Notes under the pieces: generated by a model
What the model saw: only the letters and a program-made list of their open reading frames with translations
Told to the model about the DNA's origin: nothing
Database searches by the model: none
From: Nitrobacter winogradskyi Nb-255
GTDB lineage: Bacteria > Pseudomonadota > Alphaproteobacteria > Rhizobiales > Xanthobacteraceae
Direction of reading: 5' to 3'
NCBI RefSeq assembly: GCF_000012725.1
Contig: NC_007406.1
Location: forward strand, 434,001-498,000
Length of the DNA stretch: 64,000 nucleotides
Translations under genes and position numbers: made by a program
Shown: positions 29,631 to 39,327 of the stretch, in pieces
Numbering within the stretch: position 1 is the first letter of the stretch
Layout: every line of letters starts with the position of its first letter

Positions 29631-32186
29631 TCATAAATTTCTCAGCACCGACGCCGGCTTCCGGGTGAGCGCCATCAGCGTGCCGGCAAGCCCCAGCGCG
29701 ACCGTGACGATCAGCGCGGCGGCGACCACGATGGCCGCGCTGCCAGCCTGCCATTCGAAACCGAGCGTCATCAATCGCGTCACGATGAGCCACGCGGCAA
29801 GCGAACCGGCCGCCATGCCGAACACTGCTGTCGCGGCACCGATCATGAGGTATTCCAGCGCATAAGCGCCGAGCAGCCGCAGCCTGGTGGCGCCGAGAGT
29901 CTTCAGAATTACTGCGTCATAGACGCGGTGCCGATGGCCGGCGGCCAGCGCGCCGCCAAGAACTAGGATCGCCGAAACAAGGGTGACGGTGCTGGCGCCG
30001 CGGATCGCGAGCACCAGGTTGGTGACGACCGTGCCGATGGTTTCGAGCGCCTCGCGAACCCGCACGCTCGTCACCATCGGGAAGGCGTCGGCCACGGCCT
30101 TGATGATCGATGCGTCTTTTGCAGGGCTGTCATGCATTTCCGTCAGGGTGGCGATATGGGTGTGAGGCGCGCCGCGAAAGGCATGGGGTGAGAACACCAG
30201 CACGAAATTGATGCCGAGGCTCTGCCAGTCGACGTTGCGCATGTTGCTGATGGTGGCGGTGATGTCGCGACCGAGCACGTTCACGTTCACGGTGTCGCCG
30301 ATCTTGAGTCCGAGCCCGTCGGCCAGCTTCTTCTCGAACGACACCAGCGGCGGTCCGTCATAGTCCGGCCCCCACCACTCGCCCTCCACCACCTTCGATC
30401 CCTTCGGCACCTCGCCGGTGTAGGTCAGGCCGCGATCGCTTTGCAGCACCCATTGCGCGTCGCGCGAGGGTTTCAGCTCTTCGGCTTTGACGCCGCGCGC
30501 CGCGACGATGCGCCCGCGCAGCATCGGCACGTCCTCCACGGTCGCTTGCGGAGTCAGCCGCTTGAGAAATTCGTCGAACCGGGCCGATACCGACGAGGGA
30601 ATGTCGATGAAGTACAGCGTAGGCGCGCGCTCCGGCAGCGCCGCCGAGAACTGCCGCCGCAGATTGCCGTCGATCTGGGTGATCGTGACCAGAACCGCAA
30701 GGCCGAGGCCGAGCGAAAGCACCACGGATGGCGTCAGCGTTCCCGGACGATGGATGTTCGCAACCGCAAGCCGCACCATGGTGATCCGGGATCGCGGCAG
30801 CCGCCGCGCGAGCGCCATCAATCCCGAGGCGATGCCGCGCAGCAACGCAAACACGATCGCCGCCGCGGCCACGAACACCAGCGCCACGCGCTTGTCGTAG
30901 GCAAGACCGACGGCGATACCGGCCAGTGTTGCGATCAGGAGCGCTATCAAGACAAGGTAGCGAGCCTGTGGCCGGACGACTTCGTGAGCGACGGTGTCGC
31001 GAAACAGGGCCGAGACCGGAATGTCATGCACCCGTGTCAGCGGCCACATGCCGAACGCCAGCGCCGTCAACAGCCCATAGACCGCCGACAACGCCAATTC
31101 ATCGGGATGCAGCATCGGCGCGACCGGCAGCGGCAGCAGATGGCCGAAGGCGCCGACAATGATGAAAGGCAGCGCCGCGCCGATCATCAGGCCGGCGAGC
31201 GAGCCGATAGCCGCCAGCACCATGACCTGCGACAGATAGATTGCGAACACGTCGCGGCCGGTCGCGCCCACCGCCTTGAGAGTCGCAATGATGTCGCGCC
31301 GCCGGTCGATGTGGCTCTTGACGGCGTTGCCGACGCCGACGCCCCCGACCAGCAGAGCGGCGAGCCCGACCAGGGTCAGGTACTGCGTGAAACGCAGGAT
31401 GGTCCGCTCAAGCTGCGGCGAGGCGTTGGTGCGGCTGCGGATCTCCCAGCCGGCCTCCGGCAGCGCCGTCCGCGCGGCTTCGCCCAGCGTCGCCGTCGCC
31501 CTGTCGCCCGCGTCATTACCCGCAAGCCGGACCCGGTAGATCCAGCGCACCAGACTGCCGGGCTGGAGCAATGCAGCGGCGCGCAAGCCGTCAATGCTGA
31601 CCAGGAAGCGCGGCCCGAGTCCCAGGCCGCCCGCCAGTTTGTCGGGCTCGCTTTCGACCGCGCTCCGGATCCCGAAGGTGGCGCTGCCGATCGTCACGCG
31701 ATCGCCGATCTTGAGATCCAGCCGTGTCAGCAGGGTCGGGTCGGCGGCCGCGCCGAAGACGCCGTCGCGTTCGGTGAGCAGATCGGGCATCGGGATGTCC
31801 GGCTTCAGCGTCGGCGCGCCGAGCAGGGGATAGGCCCCGTCGACCGCCTTGAGTTCGACCAGCGCCAGCCTGCCGTCTGGCGCGCGCGCCATCGCGCGCA
31901 GCGTCGCCGCCACCGAGACCGTTCCCCGCGCACGCAGGAAGGCGATCTCGTCCGGCCTGGCTTCACGCTGGATCAGCGAAAACGACACATCGCCGCCGAG
32001 CAGCGTGCGTCCCTCGCGCGCCAACCCGTCCGACAGGCTGGACGCCACGGATCCGACGCCGGCAATCGCCATGACGCCGAGCGCGATGCAGGCGATGAAG
32101 ACATAGAAGCCGCGCAGCCCGCCGCGCAGCTCGCGCAACGCCAGGCGCAAGGGAAGAAACCGCGCGCGGGTCATTTTCGCCGTCAT
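29631..32186 (-). CDS. ABC transporter permease, YbbP/FtsX-type
   Basis: An 851 aa permease of the MacB-FtsX superfamily. The first helix is near residues 25-50 (FYVFIACIALGVMAIAGVGS), followed by a large periplasmic domain, a membrane block in the middle (ILRFTQYLTLVGLAALLVGGVGVGNAVKSH), a second periplasmic domain and a final four-helix block near the C-terminus. This double-FtsX plan is that of YbbP, whose partner is the ATPase encoded just upstream. Such systems do mechanotransmission or lipid/lipoprotein handling rather than classical import. Start MTAKMTRARFLPLRLALRELRGG. Confidence 0.9.
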   Translation of the reverse strand: MTAKMTRARFLPLRLALRELRGGLRGFYVFIACIALGVMAIAGVGSVASSLSDGLAREGRTLLGGDVSFSLIQREARPDEIAFLRARGTVSVAATLRAMARAPDGRLALVELKAVDGAYPLLGAPTLKPDIPMPDLLTERDGVFGAAADPTLLTRLDLKIGDRVTIGSATFGIRSAVESEPDKLAGGLGLGPRFLVSIDGLRAAALLQPGSLVRWIYRVRLAGNDAGDRATATLGEAARTALPEAGWEIRSRTNASPQLERTILRFTQYLTLVGLAALLVGGVGVGNAVKSHIDRRRDIIATLKAVGATGRDVFAIYLSQVMVLAAIGSLAGLMIGAALPFIIVGAFGHLLPLPVAPMLHPDELALSAVYGLLTALAFGMWPLTRVHDIPVSALFRDTVAHEVVRPQARYLVLIALLIATLAGIAVGLAYDKRVALVFVAAAAIVFALLRGIASGLMALARRLPRSRITMVRLAVANIHRPGTLTPSVVLSLGLGLAVLVTITQIDGNLRRQFSAALPERAPTLYFIDIPSSVSARFDEFLKRLTPQATVEDVPMLRGRIVAARGVKAEELKPSRDAQWVLQSDRGLTYTGEVPKGSKVVEGEWWGPDYDGPPLVSFEKKLADGLGLKIGDTVNVNVLGRDITATISNMRNVDWQSLGINFVLVFSPHAFRGAPHTHIATLTEMHDSPAKDASIIKAVADAFPMVTSVRVREALETIGTVVTNLVLAIRGASTVTLVSAILVLGGALAAGHRHRVYDAVILKTLGATRLRLLGAYALEYLMIGAATAVFGMAAGSLAAWLIVTRLMTLGFEWQAGSAAIVVAAALIVTVALGLAGTLMALTRKPASVLRNL

Positions 32187-32262
32187 CGCCGACGCGCCGC
32201 TGCATACTGGGCGAGAATCAAGCCTGTGACCCCGGAAACCATGACGACGGAGCGAACCGGGC

Positions 32263-32985
32263 TCATTGACCTGCTCCGTCGATGCGCCCCGACCGCAGCC
32301 TCACGACGCGGTCGCAGCGTTGCGCGAGCGCGGTGTCGTGGGTCACCAGCACCAGCGTCATGCCGCGCTCGGCATGCTTTGCGAACAGGAGGTCGACGAT
32401 CTGCTGGCCGGTCGCCTCATCGAGGTTGCCGGTCGGTTCGTCGGCGACGAGTATAGCCGGATCGGGCGCGAACGCCCGCGCCAGCGCCACGCGCTGCTGC
32501 TCGCCGCCAGATAGCTGCGTCGGATAATGATGCAGCCGCGCGCCGAGACCGACCGCCTCCAGTTCGCTCGCCGCGCGTTGGGATGCGTCCGCGACGCCGG
32601 CGAGTTCGAGCGGTACGGCGACGTTCTCCAGCGCCGTCATGGTCGGAATCAAATGAAACGACTGGAACACGATGCCGACATGACGCCCGCGGAACCGTGC
32701 GAGGCCGTCTTCGTCGAGAGCATTGAAAGAAGTGCCGTTGACCACCACCTCTCCGCTGTCGGGACGTTCCAGTCCCGCCATGACCATGAGCAGGGTGGAT
32801 TTCCCCGACCCGGACGGGCCGATCAAACCGATCGCCTCGGCAGCAGCAATGCGAAGACTGATGTCCTTCAGGATGTGGACTCGCGCGGCGCCGCTGCCGA
32901 GCGTGAGATTGACATCTGAAATCGCGATGGCGTCCGGGATTTCCGAATAGCTGGCTGGAGACGAGCGTTTGATGAGACTGTCCAT
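32263..32985 (-). CDS. ABC transporter ATP-binding protein, YbbA-type
   Basis: A 240 aa LolD/MacB-like ATPase. Walker A GPSGSGKST, Q-loop VFQSFHLIPTM, signature LSGGEQQRVALARA, Walker B ILVADEPTGNLDEATG and the switch His in VLVTHDT are all intact. It precedes the permease on the minus strand with a 76 bp gap and is divergent from the esterase gene. The trio YbbA-YbbP-TesA is a known conserved neighbourhood, which supports the pairing. Confidence 0.95.
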   Translation of the reverse strand: MDSLIKRSSPASYSEIPDAIAISDVNLTLGSGAARVHILKDISLRIAAAEAIGLIGPSGSGKSTLLMVMAGLERPDSGEVVVNGTSFNALDEDGLARFRGRHVGIVFQSFHLIPTMTALENVAVPLELAGVADASQRAASELEAVGLGARLHHYPTQLSGGEQQRVALARAFAPDPAILVADEPTGNLDEATGQQIVDLLFAKHAERGMTLVLVTHDTALAQRCDRVVRLRSGRIDGAGQ

Positions 32986-33172
32986 GCCTGTTCCTGTGTT
33001 CGCCTATCCTGCCGCACCGTTCCGAGCGAACTTCGGATTCAGAAGGACACGGAAAATGTGGTCCAGGTTGCTTCCGTATGGAAGACCTCCGGAGCACCTG
33101 AAGCACAATGACGGAGACCGCACCGGCCGCCGCGCTGGCTCATATGGCATTTCTTTTTCCACGATCGAGAGG

Positions 33173-33811
33173 TTGACGCGCGGCTTCGTGCTGTTGCTGC
33201 TCGGCGCAGTCCTCGTCCTCGGAGCCCCGGCGCGGGCCGCCGACCCCGTCAGGATCGTCGTGCTCGGTGATTCCCTAAGCGCTGGCCTTGGGCTTTCCGC
33301 CGCCGATGCATTTCCCGCGCAATTGGAGAAGGCGTTAAAAGACAAGGGTGTGAACGTCGCGATCAGCAATGCCGGCGTCTCCGGCGACACCGCCTCCGGC
33401 GGTCTTGACCGGTTGGACTGGTCCGTTCCGGCGGGCACGCAGGGCGTCATCCTTGAACTCGGCGCAAACGATGCCTTGCGCGGCATCGATCCCAAGGTGA
33501 CGCGCGCCGCGCTGGATGAAATCCTCAAACGCCTGAAGGCGCGCAACATCGCGATCCTGCTATGCGGCATGGTCGCGCCGCCGAACTACGGCGACGAATA
33601 CGCGGCTCAATTCGGCGCAATCTTTTCCGATCTCGCGAAAAAACATGGCGTCCCGTTATACCCGTTCTTTCTGGAAGGCGTTGCGGCGAATGCCGAACTC
33701 AATCAGGCGGACGGAATTCATCCGACGGCGGCCGGGGTGACAACGATCGTCAAGAATATTCTTTCCACGGTTGAAGCCTTTCTCGATACCCTTTCCGAGC
33801 GGAAGACTTGA
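33173..33811 (+). CDS. periplasmic SGNH arylesterase/thioesterase, TesA-type
   Basis: A secreted GDSL hydrolase. The catalytic Ser lies in VLGDSLSAGLGLS, the oxyanion residues in SGDTASGG and ELGANDAL, and the Asp/His pair in DGIHPTAAG. From TTG 33173 the protein is 212 aa with a clean signal peptide (LTRGFVLLLLGAVLVLGAPARA). In-frame ATGs at 33056 and 32969 would put 39 or more odd residues before it, and the latter would overlap the divergent ATPase gene. Substrates of TesA relatives are acyl-CoA thioesters and aryl esters. Start is the uncertain part. Confidence 0.88.
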   Translation: MTRGFVLLLLGAVLVLGAPARAADPVRIVVLGDSLSAGLGLSAADAFPAQLEKALKDKGVNVAISNAGVSGDTASGGLDRLDWSVPAGTQGVILELGANDALRGIDPKVTRAALDEILKRLKARNIAILLCGMVAPPNYGDEYAAQFGAIFSDLAKKHGVPLYPFFLEGVAANAELNQADGIHPTAAGVTTIVKNILSTVEAFLDTLSERKT

Positions 33812-33934
33812 AGAAAGGGTGCGCATCCAGGCCACGGCTTGCACCGTCACAAAACTACGATAGAACGGCAGTTGTATCGTCGCCGGGCCGTCACTCGATG
33901 GTTCCGACCGGGTGTCGGGACCGAAGCCATTCGT

Positions 33935-33984
33935 CGAGGATTTGCATCGAGGATTTGCATCGAGGATTTGCATCGAGGATTTGC
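33935..33984 (+). repeat. 13-bp tandem repeat with a Shine-Dalgarno core in each unit
   Basis: Unit cgaggatttgcat at 33935-33947, 33948-33960 and 33961-33973, then a fourth copy cut to 11 bases (33974-33984). The partial copy supplies GAGGA six bases before the ATG at 33986. The unit length is not a multiple of three. Confidence 0.95.
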
Positions 33985-33985
33985 G

Positions 33986-34522
33986 ATGCCGCGTTTGTTC
34001 ACGGGGCTGGAAATACCGCCCGAGATCTGCCGCACGCTGTCCGGTCTGCGTGGCGGCTTGCCGGGTGCCCGCTGGATCGATCCGGAGAACTATCACCTCA
34101 CGCTCCGCTTCATCGGCGATATCGACGGCGCCGCCGCGAACGAGGTCGCATCGGTGCTGCTCCGGGTCAATCGCAAGCCTTTCGAGGTGACGCTGCGGGG
34201 ACTGTCGAGCTTCGGCGGCAGGAAACCGCGCGCCGTGGTCGCCTCGGTGGAGCCGAGCGGACCTCTGATCGAGTTGCAGGCCGAGCTTGAGCGGCTGATG
34301 CGGCGCTGCGGGCTTGGCGCCGAGGGGCGGAAGTTCACGCCGCATATCACGCTGGCGCGCTTGCGCGACGCATCCAATCAGGATGTCGCAAACTATCTGT
34401 CTGTTCGGGGTTATTTCCCGGCCACGGTATTCACCGCCGAGCGCTTTGTGCTGTTCTCCTCACGTGCCTCGGTCGGCGGCGGCCCTTATGTCGTCGAGGA
34501 CGCCTACGCGCTCGGCGCGTGA
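33986..34522 (+). CDS. thpR: RNA 2',3'-cyclic phosphodiesterase (2'-5' RNA ligase family)
   Basis: A 178 aa member of the 2H phosphoesterase superfamily. Both catalytic HxTx motifs are present: HLTLRFIG near residue 35 and HITLARL near residue 115. Family members open 2',3'-cyclic phosphates and can join 2'-5' RNA ends; the cellular role is unclear. ATG 33986 gives MPRLFTGLEIPPEI, the usual N-terminus. A longer frame from 33839 would read the 13-bp repeat as coding and is not favoured. Confidence 0.92.
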   Translation: MPRLFTGLEIPPEICRTLSGLRGGLPGARWIDPENYHLTLRFIGDIDGAAANEVASVLLRVNRKPFEVTLRGLSSFGGRKPRAVVASVEPSGPLIELQAELERLMRRCGLGAEGRKFTPHITLARLRDASNQDVANYLSVRGYFPATVFTAERFVLFSSRASVGGGPYVVEDAYALGA

Positions 34523-34592
34523 TCGCCGGTTCGCAAGACTTTCAACCAGTTTTCGACGCGCATCCGCCCTCTCAGGAGCCGTAACCTGTCCG

Positions 34593-35777
34593 ATGCTGTC
34601 CTCTCCTCCCCCATCGTTGCGGAATCACTATCAGTCTCTCGTCACATCAGGCGCGATCGAGGCGGACCCCGCGCAGGCGCGGGCGGTGGAAGCTCTCGCC
34701 GCGCTGGACGAGCGGCTCATGGCCTACAAGCCCGCGGGCAAGTCGGGCTTCCTCGACAGGCTGTTTCAGTCCGATGAAGAGCCTCCCCCGAAGGGACTCT
34801 ATATCCATGGCGATGTCGGGCGCGGCAAAACCATGCTGATGGACCTGTTCTTCCAGGAGAGCCGGGTCGCCCACAAACGTCGGGTCCATTTTCATGAGTT
34901 CATGACAGACGTGCATGAGCGCATTTTTGGCTTTCGCCAGAGCATCGCGCGGGGTGAGACGGCCGACGCCGATGTCGTTCAGCTCACCGCCGCGTCGATC
35001 TTCGAGCAGGCATGGCTGTTATGCTTCGATGAGTTCCACGTCACCGATATCGCCGACGCCATGATTCTGGGGCGTCTGTTCGCACGGCTGTTCGAACTCG
35101 GCACCGTCGTGGTGGCGACCTCGAACATCCCTCCCGGAGACCTCTACGAAGGCGGCCTCAACCGCGTGCTTTTCCTGCCGTTCATTGCGCAGATCGAGGA
35201 GCGCATGGATGTGCTGCGTCTCGACGCCCGCACCGATTTCCGCCTGGAGAAGCTCGCCAGCGTCAAGATGTGGCTGACACCCGCCGACGCCGAAGCCGAG
35301 GCGGCGCTCGACAGGGCGTGGATGCTCATGACCGGCGGCGCGCCGTGCAAGCCGCGCGATGTCGCGATCAAGGGCCGCATTCTCCATGTGCCATGCTCGG
35401 CCCACGGGGTGGCGCGTTTCTCCTTTGCGGATCTCTGTGGGCAGCCGCTGGCGGCTTCCGACTATCTGCGGCTCGCGCGCGACTACCACACCCTTATGAT
35501 CGACCGCATCCCGGTGATGGACCACGCCGATCGCGACGCCGCCAAGCGGTTCATCGCCCTGATCGATGCGCTGTATGACAACGGCGTGAAACTGATGGCC
35601 TCGAGCGATGCCGATCCGCTTTCTCTTTATCGCGCGAGCGACGGTTTAGAAGCGAACGAGTTCAAGCGCACTTCCTCGCGCCTGGTCGAGATGAACTCGG
35701 AATCCTATCTGGCGAAGGCCCACGGTCGCGGTCATTCCGCCGCCCGCAGTTCCAGCACCGGACTGGTCGAGACATGA
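34593..35777 (+). CDS. zapE: AFG1-family ATPase, ZapE-like cell division protein
   Basis: A 394 aa P-loop ATPase. Walker A GDVGRGKTMLMD and Walker B LCFDEFHVTDIADAMIL fit AFG1/ZapE. ZapE affects Z-ring constriction in E. coli; the mitochondrial relative helps degrade respiratory subunits. ATG 34593 gives MLSSPPPSLRNHYQSLV; an upstream frame adds about 90 residues that lie over the ligase gene and lack family character. Followed by mdh 193 bp downstream; the same order occurs in related genomes. Confidence 0.93.
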   Translation: MLSSPPPSLRNHYQSLVTSGAIEADPAQARAVEALAALDERLMAYKPAGKSGFLDRLFQSDEEPPPKGLYIHGDVGRGKTMLMDLFFQESRVAHKRRVHFHEFMTDVHERIFGFRQSIARGETADADVVQLTAASIFEQAWLLCFDEFHVTDIADAMILGRLFARLFELGTVVVATSNIPPGDLYEGGLNRVLFLPFIAQIEERMDVLRLDARTDFRLEKLASVKMWLTPADAEAEAALDRAWMLMTGGAPCKPRDVAIKGRILHVPCSAHGVARFSFADLCGQPLAASDYLRLARDYHTLMIDRIPVMDHADRDAAKRFIALIDALYDNGVKLMASSDADPLSLYRASDGLEANEFKRTSSRLVEMNSESYLAKAHGRGHSAARSSSTGLVET

Positions 35778-35818
35778 GGGGGCTCGGTGCGACGGCTTGA
35801 ACGAGTTCCGGGAAAGGT

Positions 35819-35911
35819 CTAGAGCATTTCACTTCTGATTGAATCAGCAGAGCCTGGATTATTGGTTTGGCGCGTTTTCTTCACGCGAACCCATCACTCG
35901 CTCGAAAACAA
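35819..35911 (+). repeat. dispersed two-hairpin element, full copy
   Basis: ctagagcatttcacttctgattgaatcag, then gcgcgttttcttcacgcgaa and ctcgaaaac. Forward orientation, between zapE and mdh; the first stem is damaged. Confidence 0.8.
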
Positions 35912-35964
35912 CCACGATCCGTCGAGGTTTTTCCTTCCCGTCTCTTATTGTCATCAAAGGATGA

Positions 35965-36939
<975 letters not shown>

Positions 36940-37094
36940 TCGGCATTGCCTCGGTTCGGTGCCAAAAGATGCGCGTGCGGTCTTGGAGGCATGCTTGGAG
37001 GCATATCGTGGGCGGGGCTATCCTGGCCGACGGAAACGAATGACGGAATTGTCCCTGCCAGAACTGTCCCTGCCGCGGGTTGGAGACCATCCAG

Positions 37095-38294
37095 ATGAAC
37101 ATCCACGAATATCAGGCCAAGGCGTTGCTGCGCGAGTTCGGCGTGCCGGTTTCGCGAGGGGTGCCGGTGTTGCAGGCATCGGAAGCGGAGGCCGCGGCCG
37201 AAACGCTGGGTGGTCCGGTCTGGGTGGTGAAAAGCCAGATTCACGCCGGCGGCCGCGGCAAGGGCAAGTTCAAGGAAGCTTCCGCCGGCGAGAAAGGCGG
37301 CGTCCGCCTCGCCAGATCGATCGACGAGGTGAAGACCTTCGCCGGCCAGATGCTTGGCGCGACGCTGGTCACGGCGCAGACCGGCCCTGCCGGCAAGCAG
37401 GTCAACCGCCTTTACATCGAGGAAGGCTCCGACATCGACAAGGAATTCTACTTCTCGGCGCTGGTCGACCGCGAGACATCGAGGATTTCGTTCGTGGTCT
37501 CCACCGAAGGCGGGATGAACATCGAGGAGGTCGCGCACAAAACGCCTGAGAAGATCGTGACCTTCTCGGTCGATCCCGCCACCGGCGTGATGAGCCATCA
37601 CGGCCGCACCGTCGCCAGGGCGCTGAGATTGCGCGGCGATCTCGGCAAGCAGGCGGAAAAGCTGGTGACGCAGCTTTATGATGCGTTCATCGCCAGGGAC
37701 ATGGCGATGCTGGAAATCAATCCGCTGGTGGTCACGAAACAGGGCGAGCTGCGCGTGCTCGACGCCAAGATATCGTTCGACAGCAACGCGCTGTACCGCC
37801 ACTCCGATGTCGTTGCGCTGCGCGACGAGAGCGAGGAAGACGCCAAGGAAATCGAGGCGTCGCGGTTTGATCTGAGCTACGTCGCGCTGGATGGCCAGAT
37901 CGGCTGCATGGTCAACGGCGCGGGCCTTGCCATGGCGACCATGGACATCATCAAGCTCTACGGCATGGCGCCCGCGAACTTCCTCGACGTCGGCGGCGGC
38001 GCCACCAAGGACAAGGTCGCGGCCGCCTTCAAGATCATCACTGCCGATCCGAACGTGAAGGGCATCCTGATCAATATCTTCGGCGGCATCATGAAATGCG
38101 ATGTCATCGCCGACGGCGTTGTCGCCGCGGTGAAACAGGTGGGTCTGAATGTGCCGCTGGTGGTTCGCCTCGAAGGCACCAATGTCGACGCCGGCAAGAA
38201 GATCATCCGCGAGTCCGGCCTCAACGTGCTGCCCGCCGACGATCTCGACGATGCCGCGCAGAAGATCGTCAAAGCCGTGAAAGAGGTCGCGTGA
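37095..38294 (+). CDS. sucC: succinyl-CoA synthetase beta subunit
   Basis: SucC with SucD makes succinate and ATP/GTP from succinyl-CoA. The 399 aa product has the ATP-grasp part ([18 protein letters not shown]) and the C-terminal [23 protein letters not shown] 37095 gives [17 protein letters not shown]; a start five codons earlier is not needed. The stop TGA overlaps the sucD ATG. Confidence 0.98.
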   Translation: MNIHEYQAKALLREFGVPVSRGVPVLQASEAEAAAETLGGPVWVVKSQIHAGGRGKGKFKEASAGEKGGVRLARSIDEVKTFAGQMLGATLVTAQTGPAGKQVNRLYIEEGSDIDKEFYFSALVDRETSRISFVVSTEGGMNIEEVAHKTPEKIVTFSVDPATGVMSHHGRTVARALRLRGDLGKQAEKLVTQLYDAFIARDMAMLEINPLVVTKQGELRVLDAKISFDSNALYRHSDVVALRDESEEDAKEIEASRFDLSYVALDGQIGCMVNGAGLAMATMDIIKLYGMAPANFLDVGGGATKDKVAAAFKIITADPNVKGILINIFGGIMKCDVIADGVVAAVKQVGLNVPLVVRLEGTNVDAGKKIIRESGLNVLPADDLDDAAQKIVKAVKEVA

Positions 38295-39178
38295 TGCCGA
38301 TTCTGATCGACAGGAATACGAGGGTCATCTGCCAGGGCTTCACCGGCAAGAACGGCACGTTCCATTCCGAGGCCGCGATCGCCTACGGCACCAAAATGGT
38401 CGGCGGCACCTCGCCGGGCAAGGGCGGGCAGACCCATCTCGACCTGCCGGTGTTCGACACCGTCCGCGAAGCGCGCGAGGCGACCGGCGCAGACGCCAGC
38501 GTGATCTACGTACCGCCGGCCGGCGCGGCGGACGCGATCTGCGAGGCGATCGACGCCGAGATCCCGCTGATCGTCTGCATCACCGAGGGTATTCCGGTGC
38601 TGGACATGGTGCGGGTCAAGCGGTCGCTGACGGGATCGAAATCGCGCCTCATCGGGCCGAATTGCCCGGGCGTCGTGACGGCGGGTGAATGCAAGATCGG
38701 CATCATGCCCGCGAACATCTTCAAGCCCGGTAACGTCGGCATCGTCTCCCGCTCGGGCACGCTGACCTATGAGGCAGTGTTCCAGACCAGCCAGGAGGGC
38801 CTTGGCCAGACCACGGCGGTCGGCATCGGCGGCGATCCCGTCAAGGGCACCGAGTTCATCGACATGCTGGAAATGTTTCTGGCCGATCCCAACACCAGCG
38901 CGATCGTGATGATCGGCGAGATCGGAGGGTCGGCGGAGGAAGACGCCGCCCAGTTCCTGATCGATGAGGCCAGGCGCGGCCGAAACAAGCCTGTGGTCGG
39001 CTTCATCGCCGGGGTCACGGCGCCGCCTGGCCGCCGCATGGGACATGCCGGCGCGATCATTTCCGGCGGAAAGGGTGACGCCGCCTCCAAGACGGCGGCC
39101 ATGGAAGCAGCCGGAATAGCGGTTTCCCCGTCTCCCGCGCGACTGGGAAAAACGCTTGTCGAAAAACTGAAGCACTGA
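38294..39178 (+). CDS. sucD: succinyl-CoA synthetase alpha subunit
   Basis: A 294 aa CoA-binding subunit. CoA-binding [19 protein letters not shown] and [11 protein letters not shown] are visible, and the phosphorylated His lies in [13 protein letters not shown]. It begins in the last base of the sucC stop codon (ATGA), so translation is coupled. 149 bp separate it from sucA. Confidence 0.98.
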   Translation: MPILIDRNTRVICQGFTGKNGTFHSEAAIAYGTKMVGGTSPGKGGQTHLDLPVFDTVREAREATGADASVIYVPPAGAADAICEAIDAEIPLIVCITEGIPVLDMVRVKRSLTGSKSRLIGPNCPGVVTAGECKIGIMPANIFKPGNVGIVSRSGTLTYEAVFQTSQEGLGQTTAVGIGGDPVKGTEFIDMLEMFLADPNTSAIVMIGEIGGSAEEDAAQFLIDEARRGRNKPVVGFIAGVTAPPGRRMGHAGAIISGGKGDAASKTAAMEAAGIAVSPSPARLGKTLVEKLKH

Positions 39179-39327
39179 TTCAGGTCTTGATCTTTTCAGC
39201 GGGAAGTTTCCCCTTAAATAGGGTAACGTCGAGTTCGCGCTGATCCTGCCGGGAAGGGCTGGTCTCGCGGGGGAAAAGCGTGCGCGCCCGTCGGTGACGC
39301 GCATGACCTAAAACGTCAGGACGCGAT

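Noticed and set aside
30441-32456. 671-codon plus-strand frame opposite the YbbP permease
   Set aside because: Arg/Gln/Asp-rich shadow of a clear permease gene on the other strand.
33839-33985. N-terminal extension of thpR through the tandem repeat
   Set aside because: The extension lacks family similarity, and ATG 33986 has a good ribosome site and gives the standard start.
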